The notes: a model not told the origin generated them from the sequence alone. Positions 26,232 through 34,628 are shown, numbered from the stretch's first letter. The stretch: DNA of 47,768 nucleotides from Candidatus Saccharimonadota bacterium (GCA_017431105.1 JAFRLS010000036.1:66594-114361); one strand, 5' to 3'. A program made the numbers and translations.

Positions 26232-27413
26232 ATGACAATGCTTAAAGTCAAGAAGTGGTCGGTAAGGTTTGTAGTGGTAGTGGTTGTTGCGTTGCCGATT
26301 ATTATGGATGTCTTGATGGTGAACAATACACGTGGTTTGTCAAAAGCTTGCCAGAATAGTTCGGCTTGTATGGAGGCGGTTGCGAAAGAACAAGAGGCTA
26401 ATAGAAATGCAGCACAAGCTAGTTCTTCTGCTAATATGTTCCAGGCAAAAGTAAATGAATTAAATGCCGAGATTGCTAGAAAAGAGTTAGAAATTGCAGA
26501 AACTAAAGCCGAAGCGGACGCTTTAGCTAAAGAAATTGAAGAGACAGAAAAGAAACTTTTGTCAGAGCAGGAAGCTTTGGCAGAACTTTTAATAAACATG
26601 CATTTTGAGGGTGATTCAGAACCGATTACGATTTTAGCTGGTTCCAGTTCTATATCAGATTTAGCTGAAAAACAGGCTAGGGCTGAAGTTGTAAAACAGC
26701 AAATTGGTGCAACGGCGGCGAAAGTAAAAGCGGCTAAAGAAAAGTTAGAGGCTGACAAGGCTAGAGTAGAAGAGCTTTTGGAACAACAAAGAAATGCTAA
26801 AGCTGAGCTCGAATCAACTAGATCTGAGCAGCAAGAATTAGTAAGAAAATATCAAAACGATGCAGAATCTTATACAGAAGCGGCAAAAGCCGCCAAGGAA
26901 GCACAGCGGGCGGCCGAAAGAGCTGAGCAGGAAGCACATCCGGAACTTTATCGTGGTAGTGCTTATACCGGTGACAATACTTATCCGTGGCAGGCGGATT
27001 GTCCCGGTAGACAAGACGATTATATAACATATTGGGAGGATGCTTGGGGGGTGCATAAAATTGGTGGGTATGTTTGTGAATGTGTGAGTTATGCTGGTTG
27101 GAAAGCGTATGAAGCCTTTGGCGTAGCGCCAGCATGGGGGAACGCTTATAGCTGGGATGATCGTGCAAGAGCGCTTGGATATAGAGTTGATCATGAGCCA
27201 GCCGATAATACGATTGGACAGGCAGACGGATATCCGTATGGGCACGTATTTTGGGTGGAAAGTGTGAATTACGATGGTTCGATAAATGTTACGGAATATA
27301 ACAATGCCTACGCGACTTATTTATATTCTGGCAGCTCACATTATGGAGACTTTGGTTCACGACGGATTGCGGCGAGTGAGGTTTGGCAGTATAATTTCAT
27401 ACATTTTGATTAG
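26232..27413 (+). CDS. PcsB-like secreted peptidoglycan hydrolase (coiled coil + CHAP)
   Basis: 393 residues. Signal peptide/anchor about 8-30; long Ala/Glu/Lys coiled coil about 45-235, interrupted near residue 120-150; C-terminal CHAP domain about 250-393 with the catalytic Cys in CECVSYAGWK, the His in YGHVFWVESV and a Glu in NVTEYNN. The plan matches PcsB of streptococci, whose coiled coil docks on FtsX and is opened by FtsEX, and ftsEX lies directly upstream. It should cut peptidoglycan during septation. A separate leaderless promoter allows expression independent of ftsEX. Confidence 0.87.
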   Translation: MTMLKVKKWSVRFVVVVVVALPIIMDVLMVNNTRGLSKACQNSSACMEAVAKEQEANRNAAQASSSANMFQAKVNELNAEIARKELEIAETKAEADALAKEIEETEKKLLSEQEALAELLINMHFEGDSEPITILAGSSSISDLAEKQARAEVVKQQIGATAAKVKAAKEKLEADKARVEELLEQQRNAKAELESTRSEQQELVRKYQNDAESYTEAAKAAKEAQRAAERAEQEAHPELYRGSAYTGDNTYPWQADCPGRQDDYITYWEDAWGVHKIGGYVCECVSYAGWKAYEAFGVAPAWGNAYSWDDRARALGYRVDHEPADNTIGQADGYPYGHVFWVESVNYDGSINVTEYNNAYATYLYSGSSHYGDFGSRRIAASEVWQYNFIHFD

Positions 27414-27419
27414 CATTTG

Positions 27420-27428
27420 TGCTAAAAT
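27420..27428 (+). promoter_or_regulatory. Extended -10 promoter of ctpA (leaderless)
   Basis: TGC-TAAAAT (27423-27428); ATG at 27435, 6 bases later. A T-rich stretch and TTTTGATT occur upstream but no clear -35. Confidence 0.6.
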
Positions 27429-27434
27429 AAAGTA

Positions 27435-28628
27435 ATGGATAAGCAGAAGTGGGAAGAAAAAAAGACTAGCCTTGGTAATGCTATTATTATTGGTGCTGTA
27501 ATGGCGATTGTTGGCGTGATTATAGGCGCCAATTGGAGTAATTGGTTTGGTGGCTTTGCGCCATATCTTGGGATTGGTAATGTTGCTAATTCACAGGTAG
27601 ATTGGTCGCCATTGAATGAAGTATATAATCAGTTATCCAATACATATAACGGTGAACTTTCATCTGAAAAAATGATTGAAGGTGCCAAAAAGGGTATGGT
27701 TGAAGCGCTTGGCGATACTTACACGGTGTACATGGATGCCGAAACGAGCAGTGATTTTTATAACGACTTACATGGCAATGTAGGCTCTGGCATTGGTGTA
27801 GAGATGGGAATGCGTGATGGTTACGTAAGGATACTTAGAACCTTACCGGATAATCCGGCCAGAAAAGCTGGGATTTTAGCTGGAGATATTATCTATAAAA
27901 TTGATGGTGAGGAGGTTTGGTCACTTAGTTCGGAGGAGATTGCTAAAAAGGTACGTGGCGAATCTGGTACAGATGTGACTGTTACGGTCGTTAGAGATGG
28001 CGAGGAATTATCGTTTACTATGAAACGTGAGACGATTAATAATGTTTCAGCTTATATTGAAAGAGATGATTCGACTGCAATTATAACAATAACACGTTTT
28101 GATAATGATACCGGTACTTTGGTGCAGAATTTTGTGAAGGATTTTGCAAAAGATGGGATTAAAAAAGTTATTTTGGATTTGCGTGGAAATGGCGGTGGTT
28201 ATGTGTCGGCAGCACAAGATTTATTAAGCCTATGGCTAGATAATCAAAAGATTTTGACCCAAAAATCTTTACATTTTGGTGACACTACTACCAAGACTGC
28301 TAGCGGGAAAGCGGTTCTGAAAGATATGCCAACTATAGTATTAGTAAATGGTACGACAGCGTCTGCTTCTGAAATTGTAGCTGGTGCTTTACAAGATTAT
28401 GGAAAAGCTAAAATTGTGGGTGAGAAAACTTATGGTAAAGGTGTGGTACAAAGCCTATATGATTTATCTGGTGGCAGTACTTTAAAAGTAACGATTGCTA
28501 GTTGGTATACGCCGAATGATCGTTCAATCAATGGCGAGGGAATTACTCCAGATGTAGTAGTGGAAAGAACGTATGAAGATATTAATGCAATGCGTGACCC
28601 GCAACTAGATGCAGCGAAAGGTTTGTAA
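27435..28628 (+). CDS. ctpA: C-terminal processing protease, S41 family
   Basis: 397 residues. One N-terminal membrane helix (about 14-36) places the enzyme outside. PDZ domain about 115-195 (GSGIGVEMGMRDGYVRI...AGILAGDIIYKIDG), then the S41 core with ILDLRGNGGG, the catalytic Ser in TTASASEIVAGAL and the catalytic Lys in GEKTYGKGVVQ. Such proteases trim secreted proteins and regulate peptidoglycan hydrolases, which suits its position after the PcsB-like gene. Its stop overlaps the next start (TAATG). Confidence 0.92.
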   Translation: MDKQKWEEKKTSLGNAIIIGAVMAIVGVIIGANWSNWFGGFAPYLGIGNVANSQVDWSPLNEVYNQLSNTYNGELSSEKMIEGAKKGMVEALGDTYTVYMDAETSSDFYNDLHGNVGSGIGVEMGMRDGYVRILRTLPDNPARKAGILAGDIIYKIDGEEVWSLSSEEIAKKVRGESGTDVTVTVVRDGEELSFTMKRETINNVSAYIERDDSTAIITITRFDNDTGTLVQNFVKDFAKDGIKKVILDLRGNGGGYVSAAQDLLSLWLDNQKILTQKSLHFGDTTTKTASGKAVLKDMPTIVLVNGTTASASEIVAGALQDYGKAKIVGEKTYGKGVVQSLYDLSGGSTLKVTIASWYTPNDRSINGEGITPDVVVERTYEDINAMRDPQLDAAKGL

Positions 28629-29881
28629 TGAAAATCGTAATAGCTACCGCCGTGTATTATCCAATGATAAACGGTGTAGCAGTGTTTTCACATAATCTTG
28701 CTATGGGTCTGGCTATGCGTGGTAACGAAGTGATGGTACTATGTCCTAGCCAAACTGGTAAAAATTATACGCGTACGATTGATGGTGTTAAAACGGTATA
28801 TTTAAAATCGGTACAGGCAAAGGTTTATCCAGATCAAATTCATGATGTGCCACCGAAGAAAAAATTTATGGGGAAAGAGTGGCCAAGATTGCTATATAAA
28901 CATGGTTTTAGGATTTCGGTGTTTCCACAGCGAGAGATAAGAAAAGCGCTGAATGATTTTGAACCTGATGTGGTACATGTGCAAATTTCGGATCCAATTG
29001 GGCTTTCGGTAGTATCGTATGCGCGCAAAAACAATATACCAGTAGTAACTACTGAACATAATCAGCCAGAAGTAATAACCGATCCATTGGGGATACCTAA
29101 TTTTATGAAGAAGCCGGCAGATGCTTTACTTACAGCTTATTTGGTGAACCGTCAAGGTAAAAGTGACTACGTAACGATGCCGACTAAGTTGGCGATTCAA
29201 AAGTTTTTGGGCAGTAAAGAGTTTAACGTGCCAATAGAAGCGGTGTCAAACGGAGTAGATTTATCTTGTTTTAAGCCAGGGGAGGCGGATGCTGAGACTT
29301 ATAAAAAATATAATATACCAATGGACCATCCGATAGTCTTATACGTAGGGCGGGTGGATCCAGAGAAAAAAGTTGATTTAATAGTAGAAGCGTTTTCTTC
29401 GGTGATTAAGAAGATTCCGGATGCGATATTGGTGGTGGTTGGTGATGGAGTAGATAGGCTAAATCTAGAGAAAAAAGCACAAGAATTGAATATTTTTGGT
29501 TCAACGCGTTTTTTAGGACGTGTTATTCCGCCGGATCTATATGAGTTATATAAAATAGGTGATGTTTTTGCAACGGCAAGCACAATCGAAACTCAAGGAA
29601 TAGTATTGATTGAGGCCGCCGCTGCTGGATTGCCGTTAGTAGCAGTGGATGCTGGAGCGGTGGCGGAAGTTTGTATAAATAATGAGAATGGCTTTCTGGT
29701 GACACCTGGTGATGTTAGTGCGATAAGCAAATCTATTATTGCAATATTGAAAGACGATAAAATGCGTGGTGAATTTTCGCGAAATTCTATTAGGGTTGCG
29801 CATGAACATGATTTTGATAAAACTCTAGATAAGTTTATGGAAATTTATCGATACGTTGTAAAGGAAAAAGGCACCGTTTAA
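28628..29881 (+). CDS. GT4-family glycosyltransferase
   Basis: 417 residues, GT-B fold. N-terminal acceptor domain opens with ATAVYYPMINGVAVFSHNLA; the C-terminal donor domain has VLYVGRVDPEKKVDLIVEAF and the E-x7-E motif in ETQGIVLIEAAAAGLP. The sequence type (NGVAVFSHNLA, YARKNNIPVVTTEHN) resembles alpha-mannosyl/glucosyl transferases acting on lipid acceptors, so a membrane glycolipid or wall glycan is likely; the exact sugar cannot be read. Coupled to ctpA by a 1-base overlap. The stop codon lies within its terminator. Confidence 0.88.
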   Translation: MKIVIATAVYYPMINGVAVFSHNLAMGLAMRGNEVMVLCPSQTGKNYTRTIDGVKTVYLKSVQAKVYPDQIHDVPPKKKFMGKEWPRLLYKHGFRISVFPQREIRKALNDFEPDVVHVQISDPIGLSVVSYARKNNIPVVTTEHNQPEVITDPLGIPNFMKKPADALLTAYLVNRQGKSDYVTMPTKLAIQKFLGSKEFNVPIEAVSNGVDLSCFKPGEADAETYKKYNIPMDHPIVLYVGRVDPEKKVDLIVEAFSSVIKKIPDAILVVVGDGVDRLNLEKKAQELNIFGSTRFLGRVIPPDLYELYKIGDVFATASTIETQGIVLIEAAAAGLPLVAVDAGAVAEVCINNENGFLVTPGDVSAISKSIIAILKDDKMRGEFSRNSIRVAHEHDFDKTLDKFMEIYRYVVKEKGTV

Positions 29882-29893
29882 ACGGCGCCTTTA
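29868..29893. terminator. Bidirectional terminator between convergent genes
   Basis: AAAGGCACCGTTT/AAACGGCGCCTTT is a near-perfect 13-bp inverted repeat with one mismatch and the glycosyltransferase stop TAA at the centre. A good T tract exists on the minus strand, so it serves mainly the minus-strand gene at 29907. Confidence 0.75.
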
Positions 29894-29906
29894 GAGGGGG
29901 GAGTTG

Positions 29907-30470
29907 TTATATGATGCTTTCGATCATAGATTTCGCTTTTTCGAGATCTTTTAACTCGGATAGGGCATTTTTTTGATTTGTTAGACACTTGCGATATTCT
30001 CGTTTACAACACGAATGTGTTATCTTGCCAAATATTGTGCCTAGGAGCGCCCCAGCTGCGATGTATATTGTCGTAGCGATTAGCGTTGCCCCTACTGTTG
30101 TAGTCGGCCCGTATATTTTGAGCACGCCCATTATGGCGGCAATGATGCCGGCTATAACCCAAGCGATTGTGGCTATAGTAACGATAATGGGCCGGGCTTT
30201 CCTGAGACGACCAAGCTTCTTTATTTGATATGCGAGTTTGCTACGTTCTTTCTCGATTCTGGAATTGAGTGTTTTCAATGTTGCATTGGTGGCGATTTTG
30301 ATTCTGCCAGTTCTGGAAAGTTGTTCGCGTCTTTTTATTGATGACGTGAATAAAAGATCGATGCCTTCGTCTTTGTTTTCTTCTTTATCTTTGACGAAGA
30401 ACATTTTGCCTGTGGCTCCTTTTAGCTTCCCATTTTCATACCAGTAACTAGTTTCTGTAACTCTTCCCAT
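29907..30470 (-). CDS. Membrane protein of unknown function
   Basis: 187 residues, not recognised. N-terminal about 1-85 is basic and polar with a YWYENGKLKG motif similar to the MORN/antitoxin-like 'WYENGKLK' repeat (only one copy). Two hydrophobic helices at about 95-115 and 122-145 are separated by a short loop, then a Cys-containing basic stretch (SCCKREYRKC) and a C-terminal coiled-coil-like segment. AAAAGGAGG precedes the ATG by 5 bases, and a strong promoter lies at 30527-30555. It is flanked by leuS upstream and a convergent glycosyltransferase, neither of which suggests a role. Confidence 0.72.
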   Translation of the reverse strand: MGRVTETSYWYENGKLKGATGKMFFVKDKEENKDEGIDLLFTSSIKRREQLSRTGRIKIATNATLKTLNSRIEKERSKLAYQIKKLGRLRKARPIIVTIATIAWVIAGIIAAIMGVLKIYGPTTTVGATLIATTIYIAAGALLGTIFGKITHSCCKREYRKCLTNQKNALSELKDLEKAKSMIESII

Positions 30471-30526
30471 TTTTCCTCCTTTTAATGTGCAACTATTTTG
30501 CTCAAAGCAAAAACCCCTCTATTTGT

Positions 30527-30555
30527 ATTATAGCATATTTTATCTAAAAAGTCAA
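30527..30555 (-). promoter_or_regulatory. Strong promoter of minus-strand membrane protein gene
   Basis: On the minus strand TTGACT (30555-30550), 17 bases, TGC-TATAAT (30532-30527). The transcribed leader contains a TTTTGC-TTTGA-GCAAAA hairpin. Confidence 0.8.
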
Positions 30556-30566
30556 TATGTAGGGGG

Positions 30567-32819
30567 TTAGACGACGAGATTGAGTAATTTAGCTTTTTTA
30601 ATAAAAATGGTCTTTTTGATGCCGGATTCGGTGTATTTTTTAATTTTTTCGTCAGCAAGAGCAAGCGACTTAATCTTTTCTTCATCTTCAAGATCGTCTT
30701 GTGCGACTGTAAGCTTAGCGCGAAGTTTGCCATTGATTTGGACGACGACTTCTATTGTGTCGGAGAGGAGATATTTTTCGTCCCAGGTTGGCCATTTGTC
30801 ATCAGAATCTAATTTTTCGAGCATCTCAGAAGCGAGATGGGGGGCGAATGGTTTTAATAGTTTTGCGAGAGCAATTACATCTTCTTTGCTAGAACCGGTT
30901 TTATAAAGCTCATTGACGTATTCCATGAGAGCTGCAACTGCGGTGTTGAAATTGTAGCGATGAATATCGTCGGTGACTTTTTTGATAGTTTTATTACGGA
31001 TGATTATATTGTCTTGTCCGCTAGTGTTACTGAGCAAGTTGTAGCAGCGGTTAAGGAAGCGGTAGACGCCACCGACAGAACGGGGGTCCCAGGCGGCATC
31101 TTGGTCGTATGGGCCAATGAACATTTCATAAGTGCGGAGAGTATCGGCACCGTAGCCATCATTAATAACGTCGAGTGGATCGATAACGTTGCCTTTACTT
31201 TTACTCATTTTTTTGCCGTCTGGGGCGTTGATATAACCATTATAAAGTAGACGTTTGATTGGCTCACGGAACGGTAAATATCCTTCGTCGGCAAAGAATT
31301 TACACCAGAAACGGATGTAAAGTAGATGTGCTACTGCATGGTCGCCACCACAATAATAATCAATCGGCTCCCAATATTGGATAGCTTTTTGATTCCAAGC
31401 TGCATCTTTGTCATGCGGGGAAGCGTAGCGCCAAAGGTACCATGATGAACAGGCGTAACCATCAAGCGTATCGGTTTCGCGAGTCATTTCTTCGCCATCG
31501 ATGGTGACCTTGAGCCAATCTTTAGCCTTAGCGAGAGCAGAACGGCCAGTGTGATCTGGTTTATAATCTTTAACTTCTGGGATTAAGACTGGGAGCTGAT
31601 CTTCTGGAATGGGGTGTGGATTACCTTCTTTGTCATAAGCGATTGGAATTGGACAACCCCAATAACGTTGGCGGGAAATTAGCCAGTCGCGCATGCGATA
31701 AGTGGTCTTGGGTGTGCCGTAAAGATCACGGTCAACAAGTTCGGCTTCGATGATTGGTAAATCGAATTTCTCAGCAAATTCACGGTCACGTTCATCGTAG
31801 GCTGGTACGGCCATAATAGCACCAGTACCATAGCCGGCTAATACATAATCGGCAACATAAATTGGGATTTTTTCTTTGGTGGCTGGGTTGATTGCGTACG
31901 AACCAGTGAAAACACCGGTTTTTTCTTTGTTTTCCTGGCGTTCGATTTCGGATTTTTTAAGTGAATCGGCTTTATAGGCTAAAACCTTCTCACGAGTGTT
32001 GTCAGTGGTGAGGGCTTCGAGCGCAGAATATTCTGGAGCAACTACAAGGAAAGTTGCACCAAGAATAGTGTCGGGACGGGTGGTAAATACTCTAATTTTT
32101 GGTGCGCCGCCAACAACTTCAAAATCTATTTCAGCGCCAACCGAACGGCCAATCCAATTTTTCTGCATGGTTTTGATTTTTTCTGGCCATTCAAGATTAT
32201 CGATTTCTTCAAGTAATTCATCAGCATACTCAGTGATTTTGAAAAACCACTGTTTCATCTTTTTCTTTTCGACTTCGTGGCCACAGCGCCAGCATTTGCC
32301 GTTTTCGACCTGTTCGTTAGCGAGGACGGTTTGGTCTTCTGGACACCACCATTGATAAGATTCTTTTTGATAGGCTAAACCTTTTTTGTAGAGCTGTAAG
32401 AAGCACCACTGGGTCCATTTGTAATATTCTGGGTCAGAAGTGTTAATTTCGCGTGACCAATCAATGGCGTAGCCAAGGCGTTTGGCTTGCTTGCGGAAAT
32501 TAGCGATATTGGTTTTAGTAATTTCTTGTGGAGCAGTACCGGTTTTAATGGCGTAATTTTCAGCCGGGAGCCCAAAGGTATCATAGCCAAACGGACGAAG
32601 CACATTAAGGCCTTGTTGGCGATAAAATCTAGTTAAGACATCAACGATAGTAAAGTTACGAACGTGCCCAACATGAAGGCCGGCACCAGAAGGGTAGGGG
32701 AACATTTCAGCTAGGAACATCTTGGGTTGGTCTGGAACTTCAGTTGTCTTGAAGGCTTCCTCTTCTTCCCATCTTTTTTGCCATTTTTCTTCAATTTTGA
32801 GCGGTTCGTATCTATCCAT
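30567..32819 (-). CDS. leuS: Leucyl-tRNA synthetase, compact form
   Basis: 750 residues against about 860 in E. coli. Class I signature HVGHVRNFT and KMSKSKGN; editing domain present with TTRPDT and GTGAIMAVPAYDERD; zinc-like WCPEDQ...CWRCGHEV segment. The leucine-specific insertion that normally precedes KMSKS is absent: LLYNGYINAPDG leads directly into KMSKS, and the C-terminal domain is short. ATG 32819 follows the -10 by 8 bases, so the message is leaderless. Confidence 0.95.
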   Translation of the reverse strand: MDRYEPLKIEEKWQKRWEEEEAFKTTEVPDQPKMFLAEMFPYPSGAGLHVGHVRNFTIVDVLTRFYRQQGLNVLRPFGYDTFGLPAENYAIKTGTAPQEITKTNIANFRKQAKRLGYAIDWSREINTSDPEYYKWTQWCFLQLYKKGLAYQKESYQWWCPEDQTVLANEQVENGKCWRCGHEVEKKKMKQWFFKITEYADELLEEIDNLEWPEKIKTMQKNWIGRSVGAEIDFEVVGGAPKIRVFTTRPDTILGATFLVVAPEYSALEALTTDNTREKVLAYKADSLKKSEIERQENKEKTGVFTGSYAINPATKEKIPIYVADYVLAGYGTGAIMAVPAYDERDREFAEKFDLPIIEAELVDRDLYGTPKTTYRMRDWLISRQRYWGCPIPIAYDKEGNPHPIPEDQLPVLIPEVKDYKPDHTGRSALAKAKDWLKVTIDGEEMTRETDTLDGYACSSWYLWRYASPHDKDAAWNQKAIQYWEPIDYYCGGDHAVAHLLYIRFWCKFFADEGYLPFREPIKRLLYNGYINAPDGKKMSKSKGNVIDPLDVINDGYGADTLRTYEMFIGPYDQDAAWDPRSVGGVYRFLNRCYNLLSNTSGQDNIIIRNKTIKKVTDDIHRYNFNTAVAALMEYVNELYKTGSSKEDVIALAKLLKPFAPHLASEMLEKLDSDDKWPTWDEKYLLSDTIEVVVQINGKLRAKLTVAQDDLEDEEKIKSLALADEKIKKYTESGIKKTIFIKKAKLLNLVV

Positions 32820-32827
32820 GATGATAT

Positions 32828-32836
32828 ATTATAACA
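32828..32836 (-). promoter_or_regulatory. Extended -10 promoter of leuS (leaderless)
   Basis: Minus strand TGT-TATAAT, hexamer at 32833-32828, ATG at 32819. Confidence 0.65.
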
Positions 32837-32845
32837 TAAAATAGT

Positions 32846-32876
32846 GAAAAATGGGCGCATCTGATGAAGATGCGCC
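32846..32876 (-). terminator. Terminator after the 68-residue orphan gene
   Basis: Stem GGCGCATCT (32854-32862) with AGATGCGCC (32868-32876), loop GATGA; reading on the minus strand it is followed by CATTTTTCAC. It isolates leuS from the small gene upstream. Confidence 0.85.
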
Positions 32877-32881
32877 TGGGT

Positions 32882-33088
32882 TTATTGAGGATTTTCTTCT
32901 GCTATGTGCAAAAGATTGATCCATGTACTGAAATCACATGCTACTGATTTTACTCTGGACATGGTGGTTACCCAATTTGTGTACCCGTTAGACCAATCGT
33001 ATTTGTCGAGAGTATTTGTGATTTCTCTCCAATGTGCGAGGATTTTTTCTTTATCCTCTTTGCTGATTGGGACTTCCCCTGGTATCAT
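32882..33088 (-). CDS. Small cytosolic orphan protein
   Basis: 68 residues (MIPGEVPISKEDKEKILAHW...), not recognised; probably mostly helical, no membrane segment, one Cys, three Trp. It is considered real because on the minus strand it has GGGGGAGGTG 5 bases before the ATG, an extended -10 (TGA-TATAAT, hexamer 33143-33138) upstream, and its own terminator at 32846-32876. It may be a small regulatory protein. Confidence 0.65.
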   Translation of the reverse strand: MIPGEVPISKEDKEKILAHWREITNTLDKYDWSNGYTNWVTTMSRVKSVACDFSTWINLLHIAEENPQ

Positions 33089-33137
33089 TCGAACACCTCC
33101 CCCAATGTATTTTATTGATTTGTAGGGTAATGTTCAT

Positions 33138-33146
33138 ATTATATCA
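33138..33146 (-). promoter_or_regulatory. Extended -10 promoter of small orphan gene
   Basis: Minus strand TGA-TATAAT (33146-33138), about 50 bases before the ATG; divergent from the methyltransferase promoter at 33167. Confidence 0.55.
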
Positions 33147-33166
33147 AAGATTATTTTGCTGTAGTG

Positions 33167-33172
33167 TATAAT
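33167..33172 (+). promoter_or_regulatory. -10 element of SpoU methyltransferase gene (leaderless)
   Basis: TATAAT; ATG at 33180 is 7 bases downstream. Confidence 0.55.
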
Positions 33173-33179
33173 GTACTAG

Positions 33180-33686
33180 ATGGAAATGATTGTTGTGCTG
33201 CATAATATTCGCTCTACTTATAATGTAGGGGCGATTTTGAGGACTGCGGAAGGTTTTGGGCTAAAAAAAGTGATTCTGTCTGGTTATACTCCAAGGGTGC
33301 ATGATAAAAACTTATTACCACATTTGCGTGAAAAATTAGATCGTGAAATCCATAAAACTGCTCTGGGAGCAGAAAATATGCTAGAGATTTATTCATCTGA
33401 TGAGATATTTTCTCTATTGGATAATTTCCATAAAGATGGTTGGCAAATTGTAGGACTAGAAAATAATATTAGTGATGTACCTCTGTATAAATTGGGTAGT
33501 AAAGAGCTTAAAGATGTACTATCCAATAAAGCAATTTTGTTATTAGGGGAAGAAGTGAACGGTATAGATCATTCTCTTTATGATATAATTGATTTCTTTG
33601 TAGAAATCCCAATGAGTGGCAAAAAAGAGTCATTTAACGTGTCGGTAGCAGCTGGCATAGCTTTATATGGTATAATAAACTCATGA
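33180..33686 (+). CDS. SpoU/TrmH-family RNA 2'-O-methyltransferase
   Basis: 168 residues, a bare SPOUT catalytic domain without an RNA-binding extension. Motif 1 NIRSTYNVGAILRTAEGFG (N..R..N.G..RTA), motif 2 ILLLGEEVNGI, motif 3 VEIPMSGKKESFNVSVAAGI, which form the trefoil-knot SAM site. Small enzymes of this type include TrmL (wobble 2'-O-methylation) and rRNA ribose methylases; the target cannot be decided. It overlaps the glutaredoxin-like gene by ATGA. Confidence 0.9.
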   Translation: MEMIVVLHNIRSTYNVGAILRTAEGFGLKKVILSGYTPRVHDKNLLPHLREKLDREIHKTALGAENMLEIYSSDEIFSLLDNFHKDGWQIVGLENNISDVPLYKLGSKELKDVLSNKAILLLGEEVNGIDHSLYDIIDFFVEIPMSGKKESFNVSVAAGIALYGIINS

Positions 33687-33886
33687 TTAAAATCTATACG
33701 ACTCCAACTTGTGCGTATTGCCATGCTTTAATGGATTGGTTAGATGATTTAGGCGTGGAATACAAAGAAGTAAATGCTACAAAATATCCAGAAATAAATA
33801 GTGTGCCGGTGACCGAAATTGGCAATATTAGAATTCAAGGCTTCGATCGTCCAGCTATCAAAAAGGCCTTGAAAAACCTCCAATAA
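33683..33886 (+). CDS. Glutaredoxin-like protein
   Basis: 67 residues. Redox motif C10-A-Y-C13 and a cis-Pro in SVPVT, followed by GFDRPAIKKAL, which matches NrdH/glutaredoxin GxF. It is very short for a thioredoxin fold (some N- and C-terminal elements missing), similar to minimal NrdH-like redoxins. It likely donates electrons to a reductase or reduces protein disulfides. Translation is coupled to the methyltransferase. Confidence 0.85.
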   Translation: MIKIYTTPTCAYCHALMDWLDDLGVEYKEVNATKYPEINSVPVTEIGNIRIQGFDRPAIKKALKNLQ

Positions 33887-33897
33887 AATGATAAAAT
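33869..33897 (+). promoter_or_regulatory. Promoter of rpmF-nusB-Nudix-rnc group
   Basis: TTGAAA (33869-33874), 17 bases, TGA-TAAAAT (33892-33897), lying over the end of the glutaredoxin-like gene. Confidence 0.65.
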
Positions 33898-33928
33898 GAG
33901 GAAAATTATCTATTAACTAAGGAGCAAA

Positions 33929-34099
33929 ATGCCTGAACCTAAAAAACAGAGTAGCCCGCGAAAAACCGGTCTACGTCGTAGTCATCTACGACTAGAGCTG
34001 GCTCGAAGGGTTAATCGGACTTCTCCTGTAAAAGTCTTTGAGACCAAGAAGAAGACACCGAATCTTAAAGTAAAAACCGTTAAGAAAAAAGAAGCATAA
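33929..34099 (+). CDS. rpmF: Ribosomal protein bL32, zinc-free
   Basis: 56 codons. [20 protein letters not shown] matches the bL32 N-terminus (M-x-PKKxxSxxRxxxRRxH). The family's zinc cysteines are absent, replaced by a Lys-rich tail ending VKKKEA. AAGGAG lies 4 bases upstream. It ends one base before nusB, giving an operon with nusB, the Nudix gene and rnc; a bL32-rnc neighbourhood is common in bacteria, which supports the call. Confidence 0.85.
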   Translation: MPEPKKQSSPRKTGLRRSHLRLELARRVNRTSPVKVFETKKKTPNLKVKTVKKKEA

Positions 34100-34100
34100 A

Positions 34101-34628
34101 ATGGCTAGCAATCGACATTTAGGTAGAGTTATTGTCTTACAGAGCTTGTATGAGTATGAGCTGAGGACCCTCGCATCGGACCCAGAGGTCGATCTAGATA
34201 GGATAGTTGCAAAGAATATTGAGCCTTACGAGAAAGCGCTTGGTGATACTGAGTTTGTTTATAATTTAGCGCACAAAGTAACGGAAAATTTTGAAACACT
34301 GGATAAAGCGCTTCAACCAATGGCGCCAGAGTGGCCAATTAGTTCAATTGCGGCAATAGATAGGAATATCCTGCGGATGGGGCTATATGAGCTATCGGAG
34401 TGTCGGGATACCATCCCGCCAAAGGTAGCAATTAACGAGGCTGTAGAGTTAGCGAAAGCATTCGGATCAGACAATTCGTCGAAGTTTATCAACGGCGTGC
34501 TTGGAACTGCTTTCAAAGAGCTTGGTCTTGTGGAAGAGAGTAAAAATGAATCAAAATCAAAGTCCATCGGAGCCGATGGCAAGGAGATCACTGAAAGTTC
34601 CGGAAGCGCTGCCGACGGAAAGGATTAA
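34101..34628 (+). CDS. nusB: Transcription antitermination factor NusB
   Basis: 175 residues. All-helical NusB fold: [16 protein letters not shown] (helix 1), [21 protein letters not shown] and [30 protein letters not shown] are diagnostic. It binds boxA RNA with uS10 in rRNA antitermination. The last about 30 residues ([19 protein letters not shown]...) are a disordered tail encoded in the region that also encodes the start of the Nudix gene. Confidence 0.93.
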   Translation: MASNRHLGRVIVLQSLYEYELRTLASDPEVDLDRIVAKNIEPYEKALGDTEFVYNLAHKVTENFETLDKALQPMAPEWPISSIAAIDRNILRMGLYELSECRDTIPPKVAINEAVELAKAFGSDNSSKFINGVLGTAFKELGLVEESKNESKSKSIGADGKEITESSGSAADGKD

